From assembly GCF_016862275.1 (NCBI RefSeq), contig NZ_BOMQ01000024.1, positions 88,758-152,757 on the forward strand: a stretch of 64,000 bases of DNA, in the 5' to 3' direction. Source of the DNA: Actinoplanes nipponensis (GTDB taxonomy: Bacteria > Actinomycetota > Actinomycetes > Mycobacteriales > Micromonosporaceae). The position numbers and the translations under genes were made by a program. The notes under the pieces were generated by a model. The model had not been told where the DNA came from, did not search any database, and saw only the letters and a list, made by a program, of their open reading frames with translations. Positions 1-10,908 of this stretch are shown piece after piece; the first letter of the stretch is position 1; every line of letters begins with the position of its first letter.

Positions 1-19
1 CCGTCGTCACGTCGTTCAT
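1..19 (-). CDS. 5' end of an unidentified gene leaving the window
   Basis: Reading leftwards, an ATG at 19-17 opens a frame of six codons (MNDVTT) before the window edge. A GGGAG ribosome-binding site lies a few bases upstream of the ATG. Too little is visible to name a product. It would be divergent from the sulfotransferase-like gene at 131. Confidence 0.4.
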
Positions 20-117
20 GGTCGTCTCCCTCGGCTCGGCTCGATCCGTCGCTTACCCAGCGACGCGGCCGTCACGCGGTGGAACCCGGGTGGACCGGAC
101 CGGTCAACAAGCTCCGG

Positions 118-123
118 TATAAA
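118..123 (+). promoter_or_regulatory. -10 box of the sulfotransferase-like gene
   Basis: TATAAA lies 7 nt before the ATG at 131, placing the transcript start at or next to the start codon (leaderless or nearly so). The intervening GAAGGG could also act as a weak ribosome-binding site. No convincing -35 is seen. Confidence 0.5.
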
Positions 124-130
124 GAAGGGC

Positions 131-769
131 ATGGATGTCATCGGGGTCGGATTCGGACGGACGGGCACGCTCAGCCTGAAGATCGCACTGGAGATGCTGG
201 GCCGGGGGCCGTGCCTGCACATGCTGCCCGTGCTGGACGATCCGGAGCGGGCGACCCTGTTCCGCCGGGCCGCCGAGGGGGACGTGGCGGCCCTGGACCA
301 GGCGCTCGACGGGCACCGCTTCACGGTGGACTGGCCGGGCGCCTTCTTCTGGCGCGAGCTGACCGAGCGGCATCCGGACGCCAAGGTGGTGCTGACCGTC
401 CGCGACCCGCAGCGCTGGTACGACAGCGCGTACGGCACCATCTTCGAGGCCGCGCGGCACGCGCCGCGCACCGGCGACGACTCCGTGACCGCCGGGCTGT
501 CGATGATCCAGTCGGTGGTCTGGGAGGGCACCTTCGCCGGCCGGTTCGCCGACCGCGAGCACGCCGTACGGGTGTTCACCGAGCACAACGAGGCGGTCCG
601 CCGGGCGATCCCGGCGCGGCGGCTGCTCGAGTTCGAGGTGTCCCAGGGCTGGCCGCCGCTCTGCGACTTCCTGGGCGTGCCGGCGCCGGACGCGCCGTTC
701 CCGCGGGTCAACGACGCCGAGTCCTTCCGGGCGCGGATCCAGGAGAGGCGCGGCGCCGGCAAGCTCTGA
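131..769 (+). CDS. sulfotransferase-family P-loop protein
   Basis: A 212-residue soluble protein. Its N-terminus carries the phosphate-binding loop [10 protein letters not shown] (about residues 7-16), typical of the actinobacterial sulfotransferase-like family that would bind the 5'-phosphosulfate of PAPS. A second conserved block, [14 protein letters not shown] (about 90-103), corresponds to the 3'-phosphate-binding region of sulfotransferases. No signal peptide or membrane segment is visible. The acceptor substrate cannot be inferred: the gene stands alone, ahead of a convergent lipoprotein gene. The ATG at 131 is supported by the TATAAA box 7 nt upstream. Family assignment is fairly secure; actual sulfotransferase activity is inferred from the fold only. 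Confidence 0.8.
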   Translation: MDVIGVGFGRTGTLSLKIALEMLGRGPCLHMLPVLDDPERATLFRRAAEGDVAALDQALDGHRFTVDWPGAFFWRELTERHPDAKVVLTVRDPQRWYDSAYGTIFEAARHAPRTGDDSVTAGLSMIQSVVWEGTFAGRFADREHAVRVFTEHNEAVRRAIPARRLLEFEVSQGWPPLCDFLGVPAPDAPFPRVNDAESFRARIQERRGAGKL

Positions 770-777
770 CGGCCGGC

Positions 778-1644
778 TCAGACCACCGGCAGCACGGCCG
801 GCCCCGCGCCCTTCAGCGAGCGGGTGAAGGTCCGCTGGGCGAAGTACACGAAGCACCGCACCCGCCGCTCCCCGGACAGCCACTCCGTGCGGGTCGGGTT
901 GTAGGAGATCCAGCCGGTCCGGTACTGCATCTCCGAGTCGTCCGGCAGCCCCGCGAACCGGGCGATCACGCTGCGGCAGGCCGCCGCGCTGCGCTCGGTG
1001 CCCGACTCCAGCGCCGCGTACGTGATCTCCGGCGCCCGCCACAGCCCGGCGAACTCGGCCCGGTGCGGCCGGTCGCACGCCACCGGCCGCATCGTCGTCA
1101 CCGTCTCGCCCTCGACCGTGGGGTTGAAGCAGCCCAGCTCCAGCGGCGAGTCCCGGCCCAGCTCGCCGGCCAGGCTGCCGGTCCGGCTGGTGCGGCTCCG
1201 CCCGTCCAGGTCCGCGGTCGTGACGTCGCAGCGGAACCAGCGCGCGCCGCCCGACCAGGCCGCCCGGGTCGGCCACACCACCTGCACCGCCACCCGGGCG
1301 GTGCGCCACGATCCGCCCAGGAAGTCGGCGGCCCGGTCGGAGCACTCCCGGAACGCGGCCCGGGCCCCGGCGCTGCCCGCGGCCGGGACCACGGCGGCGT
1401 CGGCCGCGGTGCCCACGTGGTACGTCTCCGACACGTGCAGCTCGGCGCAGTCCACCGGCCGGTAGTCGGCGAGCGAGGCGGTCGCCGCCAGCGTCTCGTG
1501 ACACCGGCCGACGGCGGGCCGGAACGGCGCGGGCGACGGCGGCGGCCGCCAGCCGTCGGTCAGGTCGCCGTCGGTGCCGTCCGGGGGCGCGCCGGAGCAC
1601 CCGGCGGTGAGCAGCACCGCCAGCAGGACCGCCGTGCCTCGCAT
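778..1644 (-). CDS. septum-formation family lipoprotein
   Basis: A 288-residue exported lipoprotein with a short hydrophobic signal and lipobox LTAGC (Cys 16). The mature part has the Cys-rich repeated pattern of the actinobacterial septum-formation (Septum_form) family, with two related halves: [10 protein letters not shown] ... [11 protein letters not shown] and [10 protein letters not shown] ... [11 protein letters not shown]. Members are thought to sit on the outer face of the membrane and have been linked to septation, but the biochemical role is unknown. The gene converges on the sulfotransferase-like gene with an 8-base gap and is divergent from rpe, sharing the 1645-1707 promoter region. 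Confidence 0.75.
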   Translation of the reverse strand: MRGTAVLLAVLLTAGCSGAPPDGTDGDLTDGWRPPPSPAPFRPAVGRCHETLAATASLADYRPVDCAELHVSETYHVGTAADAAVVPAAGSAGARAAFRECSDRAADFLGGSWRTARVAVQVVWPTRAAWSGGARWFRCDVTTADLDGRSRTSRTGSLAGELGRDSPLELGCFNPTVEGETVTTMRPVACDRPHRAEFAGLWRAPEITYAALESGTERSAAACRSVIARFAGLPDDSEMQYRTGWISYNPTRTEWLSGERRVRCFVYFAQRTFTRSLKGAGPAVLPVV

Positions 1645-1695
1645 GCCAGCCTCCCGAGCGCCCCCCGAGTATCCCGGGTCGGGGCAAGCAGGCCA

Positions 1696-1701
1696 TACAC
1701 T
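1696..1701 (+). promoter_or_regulatory. -10 box for a leaderless rpe transcript
   Basis: TACACT ends 6 nt before the GTG start of rpe at 1708 and no Shine-Dalgarno sequence is visible, so transcription probably starts at the start codon. Confidence 0.5.
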
Positions 1702-1707
1702 TCACCG

Positions 1708-2385
1708 GTGGAGTCATCGCCGATCATCGCCCCCAGCATCCTGGCCGCGGACTTCGCGCACCTCGCCGCGGCGGTGCACGCCATCGAAGGGGCCGCGGAC
1801 TGGGTGCACGTGGACGTCATGGACAACCACTTCGTGCCGAACCTGACCATCGGCCTGCCGGTCGTGCAGAGCCTGCGCCGGGCGACCGTGATCCCGTTCG
1901 ACGTGCATCTCATGATCACCGATCCGGAGCGCTGGGCGCCCGGGTACGCCGAGGCCGGCGCGCACAACGTCACGTTCCACGCCGAGGCCTGCGAGAACCC
2001 GGTGGCGCTGGCCAAGACGCTGCGCGCGGCGGGCGCGAAGGCCGGGCTGGCCATCGACCGGGACACGCCCGTGGAGCCGTATCTGGAGCTGCTGCCGTAC
2101 CTCGACACGGTCCTGATCATGACCATCAAGGCCGGCTTCGGCGGCCAGAGGTTCATGCCCGAGATGCTGGACAAGGTGCGTGACGTGCGGCGCCGGATCC
2201 GGGCCAAGGATCTGCAGGTGCGCCTGGAGGTCGACGGCGGCATCGCGGCCGACACCATCGAGCAGGCCGCCGCGGCGGGCGCCGACGCGTTCGTCGCCGG
2301 CACCGCGGTGTACGGCGCCGAGGACCCGGCCGAGGCCTGCCGCAAGCTGCGGGAGCTGGCCGAGCGGGCGGCGGTGCGGGCATGA
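1708..2385 (+). CDS. rpe: ribulose-phosphate 3-epimerase
   Basis: A 225-residue TIM-barrel enzyme that interconverts ribulose 5-phosphate and xylulose 5-phosphate in the cytosolic pentose phosphate pathway. Family signatures are plain: [13 protein letters not shown] near the start, [18 protein letters not shown] with the metal-binding Asp, FDVHLMI with the metal-binding His, and [11 protein letters not shown] with the second catalytic Asp. The reading frame is open far upstream, but similarity begins at the GTG at 1708, which fits the adjacent -10 box. Its stop overlaps the next start (ATGA), so rpe and the response-regulator gene are co-translated. Rpe supplies ribulose 5-phosphate, a substrate of the DHBP synthase half of RibBA encoded just downstream. 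Confidence 0.96.
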   Translation: MESSPIIAPSILAADFAHLAAAVHAIEGAADWVHVDVMDNHFVPNLTIGLPVVQSLRRATVIPFDVHLMITDPERWAPGYAEAGAHNVTFHAEACENPVALAKTLRAAGAKAGLAIDRDTPVEPYLELLPYLDTVLIMTIKAGFGGQRFMPEMLDKVRDVRRRIRAKDLQVRLEVDGGIAADTIEQAAAAGADAFVAGTAVYGAEDPAEACRKLRELAERAAVRA

Positions 2386-3416
2386 GCACCGGCGTGGTCA
2401 GGCACAAGGTCGACGCGAGCGCCGCCGAGCCGGAGGAGCGCCCCGACCTGATCCTGGTGGTCGACGACGACGAGGACATCGCGAGCTTCGTCGCGTTCAA
2501 CCTCAAGGTGCACGGCTTCGAGGTGATGCGGGCCCGCGACGGCCGGCACGCCCTCGAGGTGATGGAGAGCCGGCGTCCCGACCTGGCGGTGGTCGACTGG
2601 ATGATGCCGAACATGAACGGCGTCGAGCTGACCCGCCGGCTGCGCGCCGAGCCGCTCACCTCGGCCCTGCCGGTGATCATGCTCACCGCCAAGGGGATGA
2701 GCGTCGACAAGGTGGTCGGCCTGACCGCCGGCGTCGACGACTACCTGGTCAAGCCGTTCGACACCGCCGAGCTGATCGCCCGGGTCTCCTCGACGCTGCG
2801 GCGCAACAAGGAGTTCCGCGAGGTGTCCCCGCTGACCGGGCTGCCCGGCAACGCCCGGGTGCGCCGCGAGATCGTGGACCGGATGAAGACCGGCAAGGAC
2901 TTCGCGGTCGGCTACATCGACATCGACCGGTTCAAGAGCGTCAACGACGTGTACGGCTTCGACCGCGGCGACGAGTTCATCACCGCGCTGGCCGGCAGCC
3001 TGCACCGGGCGGTGTCCACCTCGGGACGCCCGCCGGTCTTCCTCGGGCACATCGGCGGCGACGACTTCGTGTTCATCTGCACGCCCGAGCAGGTCCTGCC
3101 GCTGACCAAGCGCACGGTGACCGACTTCGAGACCGCCGCCGACCACCTCTACGACCCCGAGGACGCCCAGCGCGGCTACATCGAGGTGCCCGACCGGCGC
3201 GGCAACAAGCAGCGGGCCGCGCTGGTGACCCTCTCGATCGGCGTGGCGCAGGCCACCGCGGAGGGCCGCCGCTTCGAGGACGCCCGCGTGGTGGTCGCGG
3301 TGGCCTCCGAGATGAAGAAGGTCGCCAAGAGCCAGCCCGGCTCCTTCGTGGCGATCGACCGCCGCCGCGCGGACTCCGAGGACCCCGAGGATCCGTCGTC
3401 CGGCGTGGGCCTGTGA
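2382..3416 (+). CDS. response regulator with degenerate GGDEF output domain
   Basis: A 344-residue cytoplasmic protein. Residues about 23-140 form a receiver domain with acidic pocket VVDDDED (27-32), phospho-acceptor Asp72 (VVDWMMPN) and Lys124 (VKPF). A GGDEF-family domain follows from PLTGLPGN (about 150) to about 325. The signature loop is GGDDF (225-229) instead of GG(D/E)EF, and no RxxD inhibitory site lies before it, so cyclic-di-GMP synthase activity is doubtful. It may act as a nucleotide-binding or protein-interaction module. The C-terminus is acidic and disordered-looking. Translationally coupled to rpe by ATGA; no kinase gene is adjacent. Confidence 0.88.
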   Translation: MSTGVVRHKVDASAAEPEERPDLILVVDDDEDIASFVAFNLKVHGFEVMRARDGRHALEVMESRRPDLAVVDWMMPNMNGVELTRRLRAEPLTSALPVIMLTAKGMSVDKVVGLTAGVDDYLVKPFDTAELIARVSSTLRRNKEFREVSPLTGLPGNARVRREIVDRMKTGKDFAVGYIDIDRFKSVNDVYGFDRGDEFITALAGSLHRAVSTSGRPPVFLGHIGGDDFVFICTPEQVLPLTKRTVTDFETAADHLYDPEDAQRGYIEVPDRRGNKQRAALVTLSIGVAQATAEGRRFEDARVVVAVASEMKKVAKSQPGSFVAIDRRRADSEDPEDPSSGVGL

Positions 3417-3478
3417 CGTGGATCGCCCCACGGGTGGCAAGTTGCGTTCCGCGTGCAAGACTCGGGGGTGACCCACCA

Positions 3479-3659
3479 CGCGCTGGCGGGACTCGGTGAA
3501 ATTCCGAACCGGCGGTGATGTCCTGCTCCGGCAGGGCTGAGCCCGCGACCCGGACGCCTGACCAAGGCGGACGGTGGATCTGGTGAGAATCCAGGGCCGA
3601 CGGTTGAGCGGACGGCATGCGTGCCGACTGCTCAGACAGTCCGGATGGGAGACAGCGCG
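3479..3659 (+). promoter_or_regulatory. FMN riboswitch (RFN element)
   Basis: All hallmark blocks of the RFN element are present in order: GGTGAAATTCCGAACCGGCGGT (start about 3495), GAGCCCGCGACC, a GGTGAGAATCC segment, CCGACGGTTGAGC, and AGTCCGGATGGGAGA near 3640. The closing P1 helix is a perfect 7-bp pairing of CGCGCTG (3479-3485) with CAGCGCG (3653-3659). One arm is lengthened by a hairpin around 3605-3633. FMN binding should repress the rib operon that follows. Confidence 0.95.
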
Positions 3660-3744
3660 CGGAGCAGGATGAGGGCTCGTCGCGGCGTGCTCTCTCCGGG
3701 GCGGCGCGAAGCGTCCCCCCGTGTCCTGTTGCGCACCCTTTTTC

Positions 3745-3783
3745 CCTCTCCGTTCGCGCGTGACCGCACCGCGCCTGGAGAGG
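3745..3783 (+). promoter_or_regulatory. hairpin sequestering the ribD ribosome-binding site
   Basis: CCTCTCC (3745-3751) is exactly complementary to GGAGAGG (3777-3783), the Shine-Dalgarno of ribD. The stem is extended inside by GCGCG/CGCGC. This looks like the expression platform of the FMN riboswitch, acting on translation. A second CTCTCC at 3692-3697 could compete for the same RBS and provide the alternative fold. Confidence 0.6.
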
Positions 3784-3790
3784 AACGCCG

Positions 3791-4846
3791 ATGGTCTCCG
3801 ATGACGAGGCGATGAGCCGCGCGATCGCGCTCGCCGCCCGGGGCCTGGGCACGACCAGCCCCAACCCGGTGGTTGGCTGCGTGCTGCTCAGCGCCGAGGG
3901 CGAGGTCGTCGGCGAGGGCTTCCACGCCTACGCGGGCGGCCCGCACGCCGAGATCGTCGCCCTGGCCCAGGCCGGGGAGCGCGCCCGGGGCGGCACCGCC
4001 GTGGTCACCCTGGAGCCCTGCAACCACACCGGCCGCACCGGCCCCTGCGCCCGGGCGCTGATCAACGCCGGCATCGTCCGGGTGGTCATCGCCGTCGACG
4101 ACCCGACGCCGGTCGCGGCCGGCGGCGCCGCGACGCTGCGCGAGGCCGGGGTGCGGGTCGAGACCGGGGTACGCCGGGCCGAGGTCGAGGAGGGCAACGT
4201 CGCCTGGCTGACCGCCGTGCGCCGCGGCCGGCCGTACGTGACCTGGAAGTACGCGGCCACCCTGGACGGGCGTTCCGCCGCCGCGGACGGCACCAGCCAG
4301 TGGATCACCTCGCCGCCCGCCCGCGCCGACGTGCACAAGCTGCGCAGCTCGGTCGACGCCATCGTCGCCGGGGTCGGCACGATCATCGCCGACGATCCCC
4401 AGCTCACCGTCCGTGACCTGCGCGACGGCAGCCTCGCCATCAAGCAGCCGTGGCGGGTCGTGGTGGACTCCTCCGGGCGTACCCCCGTCACCGCCCGCAT
4501 CCGCGACCAGGCCGCACCGACCTGGATCGCGACGGCGGCCGAGGTGGGCGCCGGCCCCGACGGCCGCGTCGACCTGGCCGCCCTGCTGGGCGAGCTGTAC
4601 GCCCGCGGCGTACGCGCCGTGCTGCTGGAGGGCGGCCCCACCCTGGCCGGCGGGTTCCTGGCCGCCGGGCTGGTCGACAAGGTCGTCGGCTACATCGCGC
4701 CGAAGATGCTCGGCGCCGGCCAGCCCTCGCTGGTGGGCGCCGGCGTCACCACCATCGCCGAGGCCATCGAGCTGGACCTCACCGACATCGCGCGGGTCGG
4801 ACCCGACCTGCGCTTCACCGCATCGCTCCGCGCCAAGGAGGCCTGA
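3791..4846 (+). CDS. ribD: riboflavin-specific deaminase/reductase RibD
   Basis: A 351-residue bifunctional enzyme for steps two and three of riboflavin synthesis from GTP. The N-terminal zinc deaminase domain (about 1-145) has His52-Ala-Glu54 and the PCNHTGRTGPC block with Cys77 and Cys86 as zinc ligands. The C-terminal NADPH-dependent reductase domain (about 146-350) has TWKYAATLDGRSAAADG and VDAIVAGVGTIIADDP. The start is the ATG after GGAGAGG. First gene of the FMN-riboswitch operon; the stop overlaps ribE (TGATG), and an AAGGAG for ribE lies inside the last codons. Confidence 0.97.
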   Translation: MVSDDEAMSRAIALAARGLGTTSPNPVVGCVLLSAEGEVVGEGFHAYAGGPHAEIVALAQAGERARGGTAVVTLEPCNHTGRTGPCARALINAGIVRVVIAVDDPTPVAAGGAATLREAGVRVETGVRRAEVEEGNVAWLTAVRRGRPYVTWKYAATLDGRSAAADGTSQWITSPPARADVHKLRSSVDAIVAGVGTIIADDPQLTVRDLRDGSLAIKQPWRVVVDSSGRTPVTARIRDQAAPTWIATAAEVGAGPDGRVDLAALLGELYARGVRAVLLEGGPTLAGGFLAAGLVDKVVGYIAPKMLGAGQPSLVGAGVTTIAEAIELDLTDIARVGPDLRFTASLRAKEA

Positions 4847-5438
4847 TGTTCACCGGAATCGTCGAGGAACTGGGTGAGGTCGTCCACCTCACCGACGCGG
4901 GGGGCGACTCGGCGGTGCTCGCCGTCCGCGGGCCGCTGGTCACCTCCGACGCCGCGCACGGCGACTCGATCTCGGTCAACGGCGTCTGCCTGACCGTCAT
5001 CGACAACGTCGACGGCGTCTTCACCGCCGACGTCATGGGTGAGACCCTGCGGCGCTCGTCGCTGGGGGTGCTGCGGCCGGGCGGCCAGGTCAACCTGGAA
5101 CGGGCCGCCACCGTCGGGTCCCGGCTCGGCGGCCACCTGGTGCAGGGCCACGTCGACGGTGTCGCCCAAATCGTCGCCCGGGAGCCCGCCGACCAGTGGG
5201 AGGTGCTGCGCTTCTCGCTGCCGCCGGAGCTGTCGCGGTACGTGGTGGAGAAGGGCTCGATCACCGTGGACGGGGTGTCGCTGACCGTCATGGCGGTCAC
5301 CGCGGACACCTTCGAGGTGGGCCTGATCCCCACCACGCTCAAGCTCACCGTGCTGGGCGGCAAGACCGTCGGCGACCCGGTCAACCTCGAGGTCGACGTG
5401 ATCGCCAAGTACGTCGAGAAGATGCTGGGGGACAGGTC

Positions 5439-5442
<4 letters not shown>
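4846..5442 (+). CDS. ribE: riboflavin synthase, alpha subunit
   Basis: A 198-residue enzyme that dismutates two 6,7-dimethyl-8-ribityllumazines into riboflavin and the pyrimidinedione precursor. Two tandem lumazine-binding domains are visible: the first opens with [10 protein letters not shown] and contains SVNGVCLTV, the second contains [10 protein letters not shown] and TVDGVSLTV. The N-terminal MFTGIVEE, essential in this family, fixes the start at the ATG overlapping the ribD stop. The reading frame extends further upstream without similarity. The stop overlaps ribBA by ATGA. Confidence 0.97.
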
Positions 5443-6644
<1,202 letters not shown>

Positions 6645-6646
6645 TT

Positions 6647-6673
6647 CTCCGGACGCCGGCCCGGCGTCCGGAG
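6647..6673 (+). terminator. hairpin between ribBA and ribH
   Basis: A perfect inverted repeat, CTCCGGACGCCGG (6647-6659) with CCGGCGTCCGGAG (6661-6673), begins 3 bases after the ribBA stop. There is no T tract. It may be a partial terminator or mRNA-stability element setting ribH expression relative to ribDEBA. Confidence 0.6.
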
Positions 6674-6700
6674 CAAACTGTGGCAAAGAGGGGGAAACAT

Positions 6701-7174
6701 ATGGCCGGTTTCGGGGATCCGCACCTGCACACCGTCGACGCCGCCGGGTTCACGCTCGGCATCGTCGGCTCGCGCTGGCACGCCGACCTGGTCGACCACA
6801 TGGTCGAGCGGGCGCAGGCGGCGGCCAAGGCGTGCGGGGTGGACGACGTGATCGTGGCCCGCGTGGCCGGCTCGGTGGAGCTGCCCGTCGTCGCGCAGGC
6901 GCTGGCCAAACGCTGTGACGCGGTGGTCGCCCTGGGCGTGGTCATCCGCGGCGAGACCGCCCACTTCAACTACGTCAACGACGCCGTGACGGCCGGGCTG
7001 ACCCGGGTCGCGCTGGACGAGCAGACCCCGGTCGCGCACGGCGTGCTGACCGTGGAGAGCCTGGGCCAGGCCAAGGACCGGGCCGGCCTGGAGGACTCGA
7101 TCGAGGACAAGGGCTGGCAGGCCACGGTCGCGGTGCTGGACGCGGTCATCGCGATCCGCGACCTCGGCAAGTAG
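6701..7174 (+). CDS. ribH: 6,7-dimethyl-8-ribityllumazine synthase
   Basis: A 157-residue subunit of lumazine synthase, which joins the DHBP and pyrimidine branches to give the substrate of RibE and usually assembles as pentamers or 60-mers. Family motifs include GIVGSRWHADLVDHM, RVAGSVELPVVAQAL, ALGVVIRGETAHFNYV with the catalytic His, and GVLTVESLGQAKDRAG. The ATG follows an AGAGGGGGA ribosome-binding site. Last gene of the rib operon, separated from ribBA only by the hairpin at 6647-6673. Confidence 0.97.
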   Translation: MAGFGDPHLHTVDAAGFTLGIVGSRWHADLVDHMVERAQAAAKACGVDDVIVARVAGSVELPVVAQALAKRCDAVVALGVVIRGETAHFNYVNDAVTAGLTRVALDEQTPVAHGVLTVESLGQAKDRAGLEDSIEDKGWQATVAVLDAVIAIRDLGK

Positions 7175-7194
7175 GGCCGGCGATCACGATCGTC

Positions 7195-7200
7195 TAGCGT
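7195..7200 (+). promoter_or_regulatory. -10 box for a leaderless MFS gene
   Basis: TAGCGT lies 6 nt before the GTG at 7207, with no ribosome-binding site between, so the MFS transporter has its own leaderless promoter just after ribH. Confidence 0.45.
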
Positions 7201-7206
7201 GGAGCG

Positions 7207-8365
7207 GTGCGTGACACCGTACGCGGCAGCCGGATCGCGACCGCGCTGCTCTTCCTGCTGTACGGCACGCTGATCGGCACGTGGACCGCGCGCATCCCGG
7301 CGGTGAAGCAGCACCTGGGCCTCACCGACGGACGGCTCAGCATCGCGCTGGTCGGGCTGGCGCTCGGCGCGGTCACCGGCATGCAGGTCTCCGGACGGCT
7401 CGTCGACCGGTACGGCAGCCGGCGGATCATGATCCCGGCGGCCCTGGCCGACGGCTGCTTCCTGGCGCCGGTGGCGCTGGCGCCCTCGCTGACCACGCTG
7501 ACCGCGGCGTTGTTCGCCTTCGGCGTGGTGCACGGTGTCCTGAACATCGCCATGAACGCCCGCGGCGTGGAGGTCGAGCGCGCGGCCGAGCGGCCCATCA
7601 TGTCGTCGTTCCACGCCGTCTACAGCATCGGCGGGTTCCTCGGCGCCGTCCTCGGCGGCGTGGCCGCGGCGGCCGGCGCGGGCCCGCTGGGCACCTTCGC
7701 CGTCGTGGCGGGGCTGGGGGCAACGCTGGCCTGGTGGGCGCGCCGGTGGTCCGGCGACCTGACCGATGCGGGGGGACCGCCGCCGGCGGCCACGACCGGG
7801 CCGGCTCGGCTGTCCGGCGTGCTCCTGCTCGGCGCGCTGGCCCTGTGCGCCCTGGTCGGCGAGGGGGCGGCGGCCGACTGGAGCACCGTGTACCTGCGGG
7901 ACAGCCTCGACAGCACCGAGAGCTTCGCGGCCGCGGCGTTCGCGGCGTTCTTCATCGCGATGACGGCCGGTCGGCTGACCGGCGACCGGCTGGCCGCCCG
8001 CCTCGGCGCCGTCCGCCTGGTCCGCGGGTGCGGCCTGCTCGCCGCCGCGGGGTTGGGCACGGCCCTGCTGGTCTCGCATCCCGTGGCCGGCGTGCTCGGC
8101 TTCGGCTGCCTCGGCGCCGGGCTGTCCTGCGTCGCGCCGCAGGTCTTCTCGGCGGCCGGCCACCGCAACCCGCACCGGCCCGCCCGGGCCATCGCCCGGG
8201 TGGCGAGCATCGGCTGGCTGGGCTTCTTCGCCGGCCCGGTGCTGATCGGCGGCGCCGCCGAGGCGTTCGGCCTGCCGGCCGCGCTGGCCATCCCGGTGCT
8301 GCTCGCGCTGCTGGTCGCGCTGGCCGCCGGCGCGCTGCGGCCGGCGGCGGAGAGCGCGGCCGACG

Positions 8366-8388
<23 letters not shown>
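7207..8388 (+). CDS. MFS transporter
   Basis: A 393-residue integral membrane protein with about twelve hydrophobic helices and the MFS loop motif GRLVDRYGSRR between helices 2 and 3 (about residues 59-69). A related pattern, GRLTGDRLAARLG, follows helix 8. The overall pattern resembles the YbjJ-like group of small-molecule exporters, but the substrate is unknown. Immediately downstream of ribH it could be a flavin-related transporter, but it has its own promoter and this is speculation. The 3' end overlaps the convergent amino-acid ABC ATPase gene by 23 bases, leaving no room for a terminator. Confidence 0.85.
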
Positions 8389-9106
<718 letters not shown>

Positions 9107-9108
9107 GG

Positions 9109-9957
9109 TCAGGCCCCCGCGGACTGGCGGCGGGCCGCGCGCAGCGTGACCCAGTCGGTGACGCCGATCAACGGCAGGGCGAGCAGCACGAACAGCACCC
9201 CGGCCACGATGTACGGGGTGTAGTTGGCGTCCTGCGCCACCCCGATCTGGGCGGCGCGCACGGCGTCGATCGGCCCCGCCAGCGACACCAGCCCGACGTC
9301 CTTCTGCAGCGCCACGGTGTCGTTGAGCAGCGGCGGCGCCACCCGGCGGATCGCCTGCGGCAGCACCACGTGCCGCATGGTCTGCCGGTACGTCAGCCCC
9401 AGCGACCGGGCCGCGGCGAGCTGGCTGGGGTGCACCGACTCGATGCCGGCCCGGAACACCTCGGCCAGGTACGCGCCGTACGTGACGACCAGCGCGGCCC
9501 CGCCCAGCACCAGCACCCCCGGGGTGCCCTGCAGCCGCAGGCCGGGGATGCCGAACGCCATCAGGTAGATGACGATGATCAGCGGCAGCCCGCGGAACGT
9601 GTACGTGTAACCGGTCGCCATCGCCCGTACCGGGAAGAAGACCGGGCCGCGCAGCGTCCGCAGCGTCGCGATCAGCAGGCCCAGCGCCAGCGCCAGGACC
9701 GCGCAGACGACCAGCAGCCGCACGTTGAGCCAGAGGCCCTCCAGGATGTCCGGCAGGTAGCGGCGGGCCACCTCCGGGCTGAAGAACGACTGCCGGACCC
9801 GGTCCCAGCCGGGCGCGCCGGTGACCGCGACCGCCAGCAGCACGCCGACGACGGCGGTGGAGAGCGCCGCGAGCAGCACGGAGCGGATCGTCTGCCGGCG
9901 CCGGTAGGCGATCCGCCCGCGCTGGATCTCGGAGGGCCGGTGGAGCTGGTCGCTCAC
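9109..9957 (-). CDS. polar amino-acid ABC transporter permease
   Basis: A 282-residue inner-membrane permease of the HisMQ type with about five or six helices. The cytoplasmic EAA loop reads SQLAAARSLGLTYRQTMRHV and contacts the ATPase; the preceding AEVFRAGIESV is characteristic of this family. One fused permease presumably works as a homodimer. The N-terminus (about 1-28) is a cytoplasmic extension. The GTG start overlaps the stop of the binding-protein gene (GTGA), so translation is coupled; the ATPase gene starts 2 bases after its stop. Confidence 0.93.
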   Translation of the reverse strand: MSDQLHRPSEIQRGRIAYRRRQTIRSVLLAALSTAVVGVLLAVAVTGAPGWDRVRQSFFSPEVARRYLPDILEGLWLNVRLLVVCAVLALALGLLIATLRTLRGPVFFPVRAMATGYTYTFRGLPLIIVIYLMAFGIPGLRLQGTPGVLVLGGAALVVTYGAYLAEVFRAGIESVHPSQLAAARSLGLTYRQTMRHVVLPQAIRRVAPPLLNDTVALQKDVGLVSLAGPIDAVRAAQIGVAQDANYTPYIVAGVLFVLLALPLIGVTDWVTLRAARRQSAGA

Positions 9958-10829
9958 GAGAGCTCGGGGGCCCCGCCCGTGCCGGCCAGCCACTGCTTCT
10001 CCAGCACCGCGAGGGTGCCGTCCTGGCGCAGCTGGTCGACGGCCCGGGAGACGCAGTCGGTCAGCGGCGAGCCCAGGTCGAGGACCAGGCCGAACTGCTC
10101 CGGCACGCCGACCTGCGGCAGCTGCCCGACGATCACGCCGTTGTCCAGCTCGGCCGCGGTCATGTAGAACGCGGTCGGCAGGTCCACGACGATGCCGTCG
10201 ACCTGGCCGTTCTCCAGGGCCGCCTTGGCGTCGTCGTTGTTGTTGAAGACCTGGGCCTTGGCCCCGGGCTTGATCAGCTCGTTGATCGCCTGGTAGCTGG
10301 TGGTGCCGACCTGGGCGCCCAGCTTGGCCGACTTGAGCTCGGCCAGCGTCTTGACGCCGGCGATCTTCGAGCCCTTGGTGGTGATCACCGTCTGCCGGAC
10401 CAGGTAGTACGGCGAGGAGAAGTCGACGGCCTTGCGCCGCTCGGGCGTGATGGAGAACTGGTTGATGTCGAAGTCGAACGTCTTCGGCCCGGGCGCGATG
10501 GCGTTGTTGAACGTCACGTTCGTCCAGACCACGTTCGCCGCCGGGTAGCCGAGGCGCTCGGCGACCTGGTACGCCACCGCCGACTCGAAGCCCTTGCCGT
10601 TGGCCGGCTTGTTGTCGCTGAACCACGGCTCGTAGGCCGGGTTGTCGGTGCCGATCGTGAGCTTGCCGGCGGTCCGCGTGGCGAGGGCGCCGGGCGCGCA
10701 GGCCGGGCCGGAGGCCGACGCCGAGGCGCCGGCCGAGGGGCTCGCCTCGTCGGCCGGCGCGCAGCCGGCCAGGGCGGTGAGGATTGCGGCCGCGCTGCTC
10801 AGCACGGCGAGGGTGTTTCTGCTGACCAT
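9954..10829 (-). CDS. amino-acid ABC substrate-binding lipoprotein
   Basis: A 291-residue solute-binding protein of family 3. An N-terminal signal ends in a lipobox (LAGC, Cys about 23), followed by an Ala/Ser-rich linker. The binding domain begins [15 protein letters not shown] and contains [21 protein letters not shown], typical of polar amino-acid receptors. TITP-like motifs suggest binding of a small amino acid; the exact ligand cannot be read. The ATG is preceded by a TAGGCT -10 box at 8 nt, suggesting a leaderless mRNA. First gene of the three-gene transport operon, divergent from hisE. Confidence 0.93.
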   Translation of the reverse strand: MVSRNTLAVLSSAAAILTALAGCAPADEASPSAGASASASGPACAPGALATRTAGKLTIGTDNPAYEPWFSDNKPANGKGFESAVAYQVAERLGYPAANVVWTNVTFNNAIAPGPKTFDFDINQFSITPERRKAVDFSSPYYLVRQTVITTKGSKIAGVKTLAELKSAKLGAQVGTTSYQAINELIKPGAKAQVFNNNDDAKAALENGQVDGIVVDLPTAFYMTAAELDNGVIVGQLPQVGVPEQFGLVLDLGSPLTDCVSRAVDQLRQDGTLAVLEKQWLAGTGGAPELS

Positions 10830-10837
10830 GACCGGTG

Positions 10838-10843
10838 AGCCTA
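10838..10843 (-). promoter_or_regulatory. -10 box of the amino-acid ABC operon
   Basis: On the minus strand TAGGCT ends 8 nt before the ATG of the binding-protein gene, with no Shine-Dalgarno between. Confidence 0.45.
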
Positions 10844-10908
10844 GGCCACGTCCCAACCGGTGGGGCCGTCCGTCGCCATCCCGTGATGAGCTGCCACAAT
10901 CGTCTCCC

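Noticed and set aside
79..2385. A 768-codon frame apparently fusing a large N-terminal part to rpe
   Set aside because: Only the last 225 codons resemble a protein. The rest is antisense or out of frame with the sulfotransferase-like and lipoprotein genes; rpe starts at the GTG at 1708.
3621..3815. A 64-codon ORF within the FMN riboswitch and ribD leader
   Set aside because: It lies on conserved aptamer sequence and the expression platform, has no ribosome-binding site and no family similarity.
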